A stretch of DNA of 18,588 nucleotides. It comes from Chloroflexota bacterium (GTDB taxonomy: Bacteria > Chloroflexota > Dormibacteria > Dormibacterales > Dormibacteraceae). Shown one piece after another: positions 1 to 6,772 of the stretch. The stretch is taken from assembly GCA_005880755.1 (NCBI GenBank), contig VBGV01000051.1, positions 1 through 18,588 of the forward strand, read 5' to 3'. Position 1 is the first letter of the stretch. Every line of letters begins with the position of its first letter. The notes below the pieces were generated by a model. That model was not told where the DNA came from. It made no database searches and was given only the letters and a program-made list of their open reading frames with translations. Position numbers and translations under genes: made by a program.

Positions 1-282
1 TGGCAGGCGGTGCCCCATGTGAAATCGGCGCTGCGGCCGGGCGGCATCGTGTTCGCCCACTGCCCCAACGTCAGCCAGGTCCAGCGATTCTTCGACTGCC
101 TCCGCGAGGTGCGCGGGTTCGGGATGCTCGAAGCCTTCGAGCTGCTCCAACGCGGCTGGACGGTCAGGGGACGGAGCATGCGGCCGTCGCACCGGATGGT
201 CGCCCACACCGGATTTCTCTGCTTCGCCCGGCGTCTGGCCGAGGACGAGCTGTTCGAACCCGAAGGGGAAGGCTTCCGGTAA
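1..282 (+). CDS. trmI: tRNA (adenine-N1)-methyltransferase, TrmI type (3' end only)
   Basis: This is the C-terminal 93 residues of a class I SAM-dependent methyltransferase; the 5' part lies outside the window and the frame is open from base 1. The visible part reads LRPGGIVFAHCPNVSQVQRF, then a segment ending RPSHRMVAHTGFLCFARR. That is the usual end of the TrmI/Trm61 family, which makes N1-methyladenosine at position 58 of tRNA in the cytoplasm. The HRMVAHTGFL stretch matches the family's conserved HxMVGHTGFL ending. The SAM-binding motifs are not visible, so the assignment rests on this tail alone. The gene ends at TAA and is followed by a 237-bp gap, so it probably closes a transcription unit. 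Confidence 0.72.
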   Translation, partial: WQAVPHVKSALRPGGIVFAHCPNVSQVQRFFDCLREVRGFGMLEAFELLQRGWTVRGRSMRPSHRMVAHTGFLCFARRLAEDELFEPEGEGFR

Positions 283-421
283 CGATTCGACCGGCGGCAG
301 CGTTTCAACTCCATGGGGCGCCGCGTCCTACGAGTGGTCCCACTTCTCGTCTCAGAAACCGTCACAGTAGCGATCTTCGCCGTCGCCCCCATAACACGGG
401 AGAAGCCGCAAACGCACCGCT

Positions 422-502
422 GGCGCCACCGAGGCGCAATTCGGCGCTGGCAAATACACCGCTGGAGCCAACGAGGCGGAATCGGACGCCAACGGGGCGC
501 AT
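422..502 (+). repeat. Degenerate tandem repeat, three copies of a 19-bp unit
   Basis: Three related 19-mers lie at 422-440, 464-482 and 484-502, each of the form GG-GCCA-CGAGGCG-AAT with a few substitutions. The first two also belong to a longer 42-bp period, because CACCGCTGG starts at 415 and again at 457. The array fills most of the gap between the methyltransferase and malate dehydrogenase and ends a few bases before the malate dehydrogenase start. It could be an eroded repeat or clustered binding sites. No coding function is supported. Confidence 0.6.
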
Positions 503-505
503 AGC

Positions 506-511
506 TAGCAT
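506..511 (+). promoter_or_regulatory. Possible -10 element for mdh (leaderless arrangement)
   Basis: TAGCAT lies 8 nt before the ATG at 520, where a -10 box would sit if transcription began at or next to the start codon. No Shine-Dalgarno sequence is visible between it and the start. No convincing -35 is present (TCGGAC at 482-487 is weak). The call leans on the same spacing being seen before three other genes here. Confidence 0.35.
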
Positions 512-519
512 TTCCCGTG

Positions 520-1515
520 ATGAGCGGGGTCCCCATCCAGGTAGCCGTCACCGGCGCCGCCGGACAGATCGGCTACTCGCTTCTTTTCCGCCTCGCCTCG
601 GGCCAGATGTTCGGCCCCGACCAGCCGATCGTCCTGCGCATGCTCGAGATCGAGCCGGCGATGAAGTCGCTTGAAGGCGTCGCCATGGAGCTCGACGACT
701 GCGCTTTTCCGCTGCTCGCGGACATGGTCCTCACGCACAAGGCCGAGGAAGCGTTCGAGGGCGCCAACTGGGTGCTGCTCGTGGGCGCGGCCCCGCGCAA
801 GGCCGGCATGGAGCGCGCCGACCTGCTCTCGGTCAACGGCAGCATCTTCGGCCCGCAAGGAAAGGCGATCGCGAAGACGGCCTCCAGCGACGTCCGGATC
901 CTCGTCGTCGGCAACCCGTGCAACACGAACTGCTACATCGCGCGGATGAATGCGCCTGAAGTCGCGGCCGAGCGCTGGTTCGCCATGACCCGTCTGGACG
1001 AAAACCGGGCGCGGACGCAGCTCGCCAAGAAGGCCAAAGTGCCGGTGTCGGCGATCTCGAACGTCGCCGTGTGGGGGAACCATTCGACCACCCAGTACCC
1101 AGACGCGCATAACGCCCGCATCGCCGGACTCCCGGTCCCCGAGGTCATCTCCGACCACGGCTGGCTGAAGGGGAAGTTCGTCGAAACGATCCAGAAGCGT
1201 GGCGCGGCCGTGATCGAGGCGCGCGGCGCCTCGTCGGCAGCTTCGGCGGCCAACGCCGTCATCGATTCGGTGGTCAGCATCCGCACGCCGACCCCGTGGG
1301 GCGACTGGCACTCGCTCGCCGTGGTCAGCAAGGGCGAGTACAAAGTCCCGGAGGGGCTCCAGTTCGGCTTCCCGGTCCGGTCCGACGGCGACCGCTGGGA
1401 GGTGGTGCCCGACCTGCAGCACGACGACGACGCCTGGAAGCGGATCGAGGTCACGACCAAAGAGCTTCTCCAGGAGAGGGAGATGGTCAAGGAGCTGATC
1501 CCGACCGAGGCGTAG
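520..1515 (+). CDS. mdh: Malate dehydrogenase
   Basis: This cytoplasmic NAD-dependent enzyme interconverts malate and oxaloacetate in the TCA cycle. The 331-residue length is normal for the family. The N-terminal Rossmann motif GAAGQIGY is at residues 12-19. The substrate-binding arginines lie in the RKAGMERADLL segment, Asp160 lies in LDENR, and the catalytic base is His188 in VAVWGNHS. The form resembles the cytosolic-type MDHs common in actinobacteria and Deinococcus. The start could be GTG at 517 or ATG at 520. I chose ATG because TAGCAT at 506-511 would then give a leaderless message and because no Shine-Dalgarno is visible. The gene stands alone, with gaps of more than 230 bp on both sides. 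Nothing in it looks broken. Confidence 0.95.
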   Translation: MSGVPIQVAVTGAAGQIGYSLLFRLASGQMFGPDQPIVLRMLEIEPAMKSLEGVAMELDDCAFPLLADMVLTHKAEEAFEGANWVLLVGAAPRKAGMERADLLSVNGSIFGPQGKAIAKTASSDVRILVVGNPCNTNCYIARMNAPEVAAERWFAMTRLDENRARTQLAKKAKVPVSAISNVAVWGNHSTTQYPDAHNARIAGLPVPEVISDHGWLKGKFVETIQKRGAAVIEARGASSAASAANAVIDSVVSIRTPTPWGDWHSLAVVSKGEYKVPEGLQFGFPVRSDGDRWEVVPDLQHDDDAWKRIEVTTKELLQEREMVKELIPTEA

Positions 1516-1758
1516 CTCCCCTACCCCTAATCTTGGGTCAGTGAGCTCAGTCTCCTGCTCCGGATACTCGACCGAAATGCCAGGGGCAGCGCTGCGCGGT
1601 GCCCGTGGCACCCTCCGGGCTCATCCGGCTAGGCGCCCGATGTCGGTGTTGCCGGCTGCGCTACTCGCTCACAGGTCATCCGACATGCTCGCTGCGTTGC
1701 TCGCCGGCGCCTTGACCTCGGGCGCCGATCCGGCGATTTTCGGCCGAGCCTCCGGAGC
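1516..1758 (+). other. Intergenic region with short direct and inverted repeats
   Basis: No credible gene lies in these 243 bp. A small perfect hairpin, GGTGCC-CGT-GGCACC, is at 1598-1612 but has no T-run after it. A direct repeat GCTGCGCTACTCGC / GCTGCGTTGCTCGC lies at 1655-1668 and 1691-1704. An inverted pair ATGTCGG / CCGACAT lies at 1640-1646 and 1680-1686 and could fold around the first repeat. I looked for a cobalamin riboswitch, which would fit a chelatase gene downstream, and saw no B12-box-like segment. Confidence 0.45.
1712..1740 (+). promoter_or_regulatory. Candidate sigma70-type promoter for the chelatase-like module
   Basis: TTGACC at 1712-1717 and GATTTT at 1735-1740 are separated by exactly 17 bp. 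The -35 matches the consensus at five of six positions, while the -10 is poor. Transcription would begin near 1747, leaving a leader of about 12 nt before the ATG at 1759. GGAG at 1754-1757 is too close to the ATG to be a normal ribosome binding site, so a short-leader transcript is plausible. Confidence 0.4.
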
Positions 1759-3852
1759 ATGAGCCTGACGCTCGACCGCCACTCCTACCCGTTCACGGCG
1801 ATCGTCGGCCAGGAATCGATGAAGCTGGCCCTCATCCTCAACGCGATCGTCCCGACGATCGGCGGCGTCCTCATCCGCGGTGAGAAGGGAACGGGCAAAT
1901 CGACCGCGGTGCGTGGGCTGGCGAGGCTGCTCCCCGAGCACGACGTGGTCGAGGGCTGCCATTTCGGCTGCGACCCGACCGACCGGGACGCCCTGTGTGC
2001 CGACTGCCGGATGCGGCTGCAGGCGGCGGGCATGCTGCCGCACCACAAACGCCGCATGCGGGTGGTCGAGCTCCCGATCAACGCGTCCGAAGATCGCGTC
2101 GTGGGCACCATCGACATCGAAGCGGCCCTGCGCACCGGCAGCCGGCGCTTTGAGCCGGGCGTGCTCGCCGAGGCGAATCGCAACATCCTCTACGTCGACG
2201 AGGTGAACCTGCTCGACGACCACCTCGTGGACGTCCTCCTCGACGCGGCCGCGATGGGCGTCAACGTCATCGAGCGGGAAGGCGTTTCCTACAGCCACCC
2301 CGCCGGCTTCATCCTCGTCGGGACCATGAACCCGGAAGAAGGTGAGCTGCGGCCGCAGCTGCTCGACCGCTTCGGACTCTGCGTGGACGTCGAAGGCATC
2401 CGCGACCCGGACGAACGCGTCCTGATCGCCGAGCGCGACGCGGCGTTCAAGCGCGGCGACCACGAGTTCACCAACGAGTTCGCCGCCGCGGACAGCAACC
2501 TGTCGCGGGCGCTGGCCGAGGCGATCGGACGGGTGAAGGACGTGCGGCTGACGGCCGGCCATGCGCGGCTCATCTCCTCGATCTGCGTCGAGGCTGAGGT
2601 GCTCGGTCACCGCGCCGACGTGGTCATCGACCACGCAGCTCGGGCGCTGGCCGCCTATCGGCGCCACGGCTCGCCCAGCCGAGAAGACATCTACGACGCC
2701 GCCACGCTCGCCCTGGCGCACCGGGCACGCCAGCCCCTGCGCCGCGACCAGGACGACACCACGCCGGCGGAGCACGGCGAGGAGCAGGAAGGCTCGCAGC
2801 CGACTGAGTCCGAGACGGGGGATCCGCAGGCGTCCGAAAGCGAGGCGACGTCTGAGGCCACGACCGAACAGACCGCCAGCTCGTCGGAAACCGGCCAGCA
2901 GTCCGCCGGCGCCGACACCGGCGTGACGACCGGCGGTTCGAGCGGCCACGAATCCTCGCCCGACGCGCTCGAGACTTTCAATCTGCGGCGGATCGACCTG
3001 CCGCGTCAGCGGCGCGTGCGCAAGCAGGGCGGCAAGCGCGCAGCCAGCCAGACTCCCGACCGCCGCGGCCGCTACGTGCGCGCCGAGCCCAAAGAAAAGG
3101 TGAGCGACCTCGCCATCGACGCGACCGTGCGCGCAGCAGCTCCACTGCAAAGGGAAAGGGGCCGGCGCCATGGGGAGCGCTTGATGCTGGAGAGGCAGGA
3201 CCTTCGTCAGAAGGTCCGCGAACGCAAGGTCGGCAACCTGATCGTGTTCGTCGTCGACGCGTCCGCTTCGATGGATGCGGAGCAGCGGATGGCGGCGACC
3301 AAAGGCGCGATCCTTTCGCTGCTGCAGGACGCCTACGTCCGGCGTGATCGAGTCGCCGTGGTCATCTTCAAGAACAGGACAGCCGAGGTCGTGATGCGTC
3401 CGACCTCGAGCGTGTCACTGGCGCGACGCAGGCTGGAAAGGCTCTCAGTCGGCGGCACCACGCCGCTGACGCATGGGCTCATGGCCGGTTACAAAGTGGT
3501 GAAGACGGAGCTGCTGCGAGACCCGACCATCCGGCCGCTGCTGGTCCTGATCAGCGATGGCCGCGGCAACATCTCGATGTTCAAGGAGGAGCCGCTCGTC
3601 GAGGCTCAGAAGGTTGCGGCGTTGATCGAGGCCGAGAACATCGATGCGCTCGTCATCGACTCCGCACGCGACTACAGCCACCTGCCCTCGGTGCAGCACC
3701 TCGCGCGCGTGGCGCCGATGTACCAGACATACGCCATCAACGCGTGCGCCGACCTCGCGGAACGGATGGGCGCCCACTACTACGGCCTCTACGACCTGTC
3801 GCGAGATGAGATCGCCACCGCGGTCGAGCGGGAGCTGGGCCGCGGTCGCTAG
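1759..3852 (+). CDS. chlD: ChlD-type AAA+/VWA subunit of a putative magnesium/cobalt chelatase
   Basis: The 697-residue protein has the two-part build of chelatase D subunits. The N-terminal AAA+ domain (about 1-330) has Walker A GEKGTGKST at 41-49 and a Walker B-type YVDEVNLLDDH. An acidic Ser/Thr/Glu-rich linker spans about 331-404. The C-terminal von Willebrand A domain has the MIDAS residues DASAS at 500-504 and Thr567/Thr568 in GGTTPLTHG. Unlike many D subunits, its AAA+ site looks intact, so it may hydrolyse ATP itself. Four cysteines (67, 71, 80, 83; C-x3-C-x8-C-x2-C) form a likely Zn or Fe-S site, which I recall from 'putative cobaltochelatase' homologues of non-photosynthetic bacteria. 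No tetrapyrrole-binding subunit (ChlH/CobN) or pigment gene is nearby, so the metal and substrate are unknown. Confidence 0.85.
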   Translation: MSLTLDRHSYPFTAIVGQESMKLALILNAIVPTIGGVLIRGEKGTGKSTAVRGLARLLPEHDVVEGCHFGCDPTDRDALCADCRMRLQAAGMLPHHKRRMRVVELPINASEDRVVGTIDIEAALRTGSRRFEPGVLAEANRNILYVDEVNLLDDHLVDVLLDAAAMGVNVIEREGVSYSHPAGFILVGTMNPEEGELRPQLLDRFGLCVDVEGIRDPDERVLIAERDAAFKRGDHEFTNEFAAADSNLSRALAEAIGRVKDVRLTAGHARLISSICVEAEVLGHRADVVIDHAARALAAYRRHGSPSREDIYDAATLALAHRARQPLRRDQDDTTPAEHGEEQEGSQPTESETGDPQASESEATSEATTEQTASSSETGQQSAGADTGVTTGGSSGHESSPDALETFNLRRIDLPRQRRVRKQGGKRAASQTPDRRGRYVRAEPKEKVSDLAIDATVRAAAPLQRERGRRHGERLMLERQDLRQKVRERKVGNLIVFVVDASASMDAEQRMAATKGAILSLLQDAYVRRDRVAVVIFKNRTAEVVMRPTSSVSLARRRLERLSVGGTTPLTHGLMAGYKVVKTELLRDPTIRPLLVLISDGRGNISMFKEEPLVEAQKVAALIEAENIDALVIDSARDYSHLPSVQHLARVAPMYQTYAINACADLAERMGAHYYGLYDLSRDEIATAVERELGRGR

Positions 3853-3859
3853 CTTCCGG

Positions 3860-4327
3860 ATGCTGCTGGTGGTGGGGCTGCTGGCCGGCGCCTGCTCGTC
3901 GCCGCAGAACACGTCCACCCAGCCCAGCCCCACAGCGAGCGCGTCCGCCGCTGCGAGTCCGTCCATTTCCATCTCGCCGGGCGCGGAGAGCCCCGTGCCG
4001 GCTCAGATCCTGTCTCCTGCGCCTGACCTGCCGGTGGCCAACCTTTGCTCGACGCAGATCACCGTCACGGCGAACGGCAACGCCATCCCGCTGCTCTGCC
4101 AGAGCGGTGCCGTCAACGTGCCCGCCTGGCGGTTCTACGCCGACGTCAGCGCGAGCGTCCTCGGCCTGGGTCTGAACCCGACCGCGGGCCAGGTCGAGGC
4201 CGCCATCTGCGACGACTTCAAGCGAGGCCACGCGACCAAGGTCGAGGAGGACAGCGGATACAAGCTCGCGTCGACCTACTACGGCTGGAATTTCAGCATC
4301 GACCCCGAGAAGGTGACATGCCAATGA
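3860..4327 (+). CDS. Putative lipoprotein of unknown function
   Basis: The frame stays open further upstream inside the preceding gene, but that part reads as out-of-frame sequence. The ATG at 3860 gives a 155-residue protein starting MLLVVGLLAGACSS, a short hydrophobic signal with a lipobox-like LAGAC. Cys13 would be the lipidated residue; the lipobox is not perfect. A Ser/Thr/Pro/Ala-rich tether of about 45 residues follows. The small C-terminal domain has four more cysteines (NLCST, LLCQS, AICDD, VTCQ) that could form two disulfides outside the membrane. The gene starts 7 nt after the ChlD stop and lies between two paralogous chelatase ATPases, which suggests co-transcription. I recognise no family, and no start-deciding ribosome binding site is visible. 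Confidence 0.65.
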   Translation: MLLVVGLLAGACSSPQNTSTQPSPTASASAAASPSISISPGAESPVPAQILSPAPDLPVANLCSTQITVTANGNAIPLLCQSGAVNVPAWRFYADVSASVLGLGLNPTAGQVEAAICDDFKRGHATKVEEDSGYKLASTYYGWNFSIDPEKVTCQ

Positions 4328-4351
4328 CTTCGGGGGACTCGTCGGTAACAT
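4324..4351 (+). promoter_or_regulatory. Candidate promoter for chlI (leaderless arrangement)
   Basis: ATGACT at 4324-4329 matches TTGACA at four of six positions. After 16 bp comes TAACAT at 4346-4351, a good -10. The ATG of the next gene is 10 nt further on, at the expected transcription start. No Shine-Dalgarno is present. The element overlaps the end of the lipoprotein gene, so the second ATPase may be expressed separately from the upstream pair. Confidence 0.45.
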
Positions 4352-4361
4352 CTGTGCTGGC

Positions 4362-5393
4362 ATGGCCCTAGACCGCTACTCCTACCCCTTCACGGCGATC
4401 GTCGGACAGGACGAGATGAAGATGGCTTTGGTGCTCAACGCCATCAACCCGACCATCGGCGGGGTGCTCATTCGAGGCGAAAAGGGCACTGGCAAGTCGA
4501 CCGCCGTCCGGGCGCTGGCGCGCCTTCTGCCCGAGCAGAAGGTGGTGGAGGGATGCCATTTCGGGTGTCATCCGGACGACCCCGAGGACTGGTGTCTGGA
4601 CTGCCGCGAGCGCGCGGCGGGGGGCGCGTTGCCCACGACCACTCGCCGCATGCGTGTCGTCGAGCTGCCGATCAACGCCTCCGAGGACCGCGTGGTCGGG
4701 ACCATCGACCTCGAGGCCGCGCTGAAGGAAGGCTCGCGTCGTTTTGAGCCGGGCGTTCTGGCCGAGGCCAACCGCAACATCCTCTACGTCGACGAGGTCA
4801 ACCTGCTCGACGACCACATCGTCGACGTGCTGCTCGACGCGGCCGCGATGGGGATCAACACCGTGGAGCGCGAAGGTGTCTCGGTCTCGCATCCCTCGCG
4901 GTTCATCCTGGTCGGCACGATGAACCCGGAGGAGGGTGAGCTCCGCCCGCAGCTGCTTGACCGCTTCGGTTTGTGCGTCGACGTGGAGGGCATTCGCGAC
5001 CTGGACAAACGCGTCGCCATCGTCGAGAAGCGAGCTGTCTGGGAAGACGATCCCAATCTCTTCTACCAGCAGCACGCGGAATCGGAGCAGCAAGTGCGGT
5101 CACAAATCGCGGAGGCAATCGCAACCTTCCCCGAGGTCACATTGCCACGCGAGATCCTGCGCCTGATCGCTCAGATCTCGATCGCGCTCGAGGTCGACGG
5201 ACATCGCTCCGACCTGGTCTGCGCGCGCGCCGCGCAGGCGAAGGCCGCCTACGACAGCGATGAACGGGTCGACGTCACGCATGTCGGCGAGGTGGCAGAG
5301 ATGGTGTATGCCCACCGCGTGCACTCGGTGCCTTTCGGCAAGGGCGGCCCCAACCTCGGCGAGGTCATCTCGCGCATGGTCGGCCAGACCTAA
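4362..5393 (+). CDS. chlI: ChlI-type AAA+ ATPase of a putative magnesium/cobalt chelatase
   Basis: This 343-residue stand-alone AAA+ protein is the motor subunit of a chelatase complex. Walker A GEKGTGKST is at 39-47, the Walker B-type YVDEVNLLDDH and the GTMNPEEGELRPQLLDRFG segment (sensor 1 and arginine-finger region) follow, and a helical lid covers the C-terminus. It is closely paralogous to the AAA+ half of the ChlD-type protein upstream; by eye about four fifths of the first 225 residues are identical, with a matching four-cysteine insert (65, 69, 78, 81). The C-terminal third diverges. The TAA stop at 5391-5393 touches the first palindromic element. ChlI and ChlD normally form stacked hexameric rings that power metal insertion by a large third subunit, which is absent here. 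Other roles for such AAA+/VWA pairs cannot be excluded. Confidence 0.85.
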   Translation: MALDRYSYPFTAIVGQDEMKMALVLNAINPTIGGVLIRGEKGTGKSTAVRALARLLPEQKVVEGCHFGCHPDDPEDWCLDCRERAAGGALPTTTRRMRVVELPINASEDRVVGTIDLEAALKEGSRRFEPGVLAEANRNILYVDEVNLLDDHIVDVLLDAAAMGINTVEREGVSVSHPSRFILVGTMNPEEGELRPQLLDRFGLCVDVEGIRDLDKRVAIVEKRAVWEDDPNLFYQQHAESEQQVRSQIAEAIATFPEVTLPREILRLIAQISIALEVDGHRSDLVCARAAQAKAAYDSDERVDVTHVGEVAEMVYAHRVHSVPFGKGGPNLGEVISRMVGQT

Positions 5394-5440
5394 CTCCTCC
5401 CCATTTATGGGGAGGTGTCCGGCGAAGCCGGACGGAGGGG
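5393..5440 (+). repeat. Double-hairpin palindromic element, copy 1 (intergenic)
   Basis: Hairpin 1 is CCTCCCCAT-TT-ATGGGGAGG at 5396-5415, a perfect 9-bp stem. After a single T, hairpin 2 is GTCCGGC-GAA-GCCGGAC at 5417-5433, a perfect 7-bp stem. The element ends with GGAGGGG at 5434-5440. Copies at 9777-9820 and 15386-15431 have the same architecture and orientation. It starts at the chlI stop and ends 3 nt before the next start codon, filling the whole gap. It resembles REP-type elements spread by RAYT transposases, and in RNA it could stabilise or attenuate the upstream message. No transposase is in the window. Confidence 0.85.
5434..5440 (+). promoter_or_regulatory. Shine-Dalgarno for the SnoaL-like gene, supplied by the repeat
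   Basis: The GGAGG core at 5434-5438 lies 5 nt before the TTG at 5444 and is the strongest Shine-Dalgarno-like match seen in the window. It is the invariant 3' end of the palindromic element rather than gene-specific sequence. In RNA it could also pair with the CCTCCCC arm of hairpin 1, which would hide it. Confidence 0.5.
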
Positions 5441-5443
5441 CCC

Positions 5444-5785
5444 TTGAACACAAGAGAGACCGTCGAGGCTTTCAACGAAGCCTTCGGCCGCCACGACGTC
5501 GACGCCGTGATGTCACTGATGACCGACGACTGCCTTTTCGAAAACACGCTGCCACCGCCGGACGGGGAGAGGCACCACGGCCAGGCGGACGTGCGCAAGT
5601 TCTGGGAAACATTCTTCACCGGCACGCCGCAAGCACGGTTCGAAACCGAGGAGCTGGTCGTAGCCGGCGACCGCGCCGTCGTGCGGTGGCGATTCGACTG
5701 GGGCACCGGCCACGTCCGCGGAATCGACCTGTTCAAAGTCCGAAACGGCAAGGTTTCGGAAAAGCTCAGTTACGTGAAGGGATAA
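5444..5785 (+). CDS. SnoaL-like / NTF2-fold protein
   Basis: The 113-residue protein begins MNTRETVEAFNEAFGRHDVD and continues through MSLMTDDCLFENT, VRKFWETFF and a C-terminal VVRWRFDWG strand to GIDLFKVRNGKV. This is the usual pattern of the SnoaL-like NTF2 superfamily: N-terminal helices, then a curved sheet forming a pocket. Members include isomerases, cyclases, hydrolases and non-catalytic binding domains, so no reaction can be named. The TTG start is chosen for the well-placed GGAGG and because the N-terminus fits the family. There is no signal peptide. The gene follows chlI across the palindromic element and precedes the moxR promoter, so it may be the last gene of the chelatase unit. 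Confidence 0.8.
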   Translation: MNTRETVEAFNEAFGRHDVDAVMSLMTDDCLFENTLPPPDGERHHGQADVRKFWETFFTGTPQARFETEELVVAGDRAVVRWRFDWGTGHVRGIDLFKVRNGKVSEKLSYVKG

Positions 5786-5799
5786 CGGCAACTCCTCAC

Positions 5800-5805
5800 T
5801 AGACT
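5800..5805 (+). promoter_or_regulatory. Possible -10 element for moxR (leaderless arrangement)
   Basis: TAGACT ends 10 nt before the ATG at 5816 and there is no Shine-Dalgarno before that ATG. The spacing fits transcription starting at or beside the start codon. No clear -35 is present at 16-18 bp upstream. Confidence 0.38.
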
Positions 5806-5815
5806 GGATCGCGGC

Positions 5816-6772
5816 ATGGCTCAGGAACGCTCCCTCCAGCCGCAGCGTGCGGCTGAGCTCCTCGAGCGCGTCGAGGGCAACATACATCGCGTCATCGTCG
5901 GCAAGGACCGTGTGGTCCGGCTCGCGCTCGCCGGCCTCGTCTCAGGTGGCCACGTCCTCCTCCAGGACCTCCCCGGCACCGGCAAGACGATGCTTGCCCG
6001 GGCGTTGGCCACCTCGGTCGGAGGCACGTTCCGACGCATCCAGTCCACCCCGGACCTCCTGCCCTCCGACATCACCGGGTCGAGCGTCTTCAATCAGAAG
6101 GACCTGACCTTCGAGTTCGTCCCGGGGCCGATCTTCGCCAACATCGTGCTGGCCGACGAGGTGAACCGCGCGACGCCCAGAACGCAGTCCGCTCTGTTAG
6201 AGGCGATGGGCGAAGGCCAGGTCACAGTGGAGGGGACCACGCGCACCCTGGATCGACCGTTCTTCGTCGTCGCAACGCAGAACCCGGCCGAGTTCCACGG
6301 CACGTATCCGCTCCCGGAATCGCAGCTCGACCGCTTCGTGCTCGCAGCGGAGATGGGCCCACCGACGGACGTCGAAGCGATGGAAGTGCTGGCCCGCCGC
6401 GAGCACGGCGATCCCATCGCCGAGCTGGGCGCGGTGATCGACGTCCAGGAGGTCATCGAGCTCCAGGACGCCTGCCTCCGCGTGGTCGCCGCGCCGGCGA
6501 TCCGCACGTACATCGTCGCCCTGATGCAGGCGATCCGCGCGCGGCCTGACGTCGTCTTGCCCGCGAGCATGCGGGCGGGTGTGTACCTGCAGCGCGCGGC
6601 GCAGGCCTGGGCGCTGTTCGAGGGCAGAGACTTTGTCCTGCCAGACGACGTCAAGCTGCTGGCCACGCCAGTGCTCGCGCACCGTCTGGGCATGCGCGGT
6701 CGGGGGAAGCCCGCCGATATGATCGGCGAGGTCGTCTCCAGCGTGCCCATCCCGCCGCTGCGCCAGCACTAG
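5816..6772 (+). CDS. MoxR-family AAA+ ATPase
   Basis: The 318-residue AAA+ protein has Walker A LPGTGKT at 52-58, Walker B IVLADEVNRA from residue 110 (Asp114, Glu115), sensor 1 in VVATQNP and the LPESQLDRF arginine-finger segment. These are typical of MoxR ATPases, which act as chaperone-like activators of partner proteins, often ones with VWA-type domains. It heads the MoxR - DUF58 - transglutaminase set, widespread in bacteria and thought to act at the cell envelope, with no settled biochemical role. The start is the only suitable ATG and is preceded by a -10-like box rather than a ribosome binding site. Its stop lies 13 nt before the next likely start. Confidence 0.93.
   Translation: MAQERSLQPQRAAELLERVEGNIHRVIVGKDRVVRLALAGLVSGGHVLLQDLPGTGKTMLARALATSVGGTFRRIQSTPDLLPSDITGSSVFNQKDLTFEFVPGPIFANIVLADEVNRATPRTQSALLEAMGEGQVTVEGTTRTLDRPFFVVATQNPAEFHGTYPLPESQLDRFVLAAEMGPPTDVEAMEVLARREHGDPIAELGAVIDVQEVIELQDACLRVVAAPAIRTYIVALMQAIRARPDVVLPASMRAGVYLQRAAQAWALFEGRDFVLPDDVKLLATPVLAHRLGMRGRGKPADMIGEVVSSVPIPPLRQH

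Noticed and set aside
313..504. 63-codon open frame before malate dehydrogenase
   Set aside because: It is made largely of the tandem repeat, has no ribosome binding site and no recognisable features.
1557..1566. GCTCCGGATA shared with 11719-11728 at the tkt upstream array
   Set aside because: Only 10 bp, without the AGTCCGGA box or any phasing; likely chance in GC-rich DNA.
1598..1612. Hairpin GGTGCC-CGT-GGCACC as an mdh terminator
   Set aside because: Short stem, more than 80 bp after the stop, and no following T-run; not convincing as an intrinsic terminator.
1516..1758. Possible cobalamin riboswitch ahead of the chelatase-like gene
   Set aside because: No B12-box or other conserved core segment was seen; only unrelated short repeats and a small hairpin.
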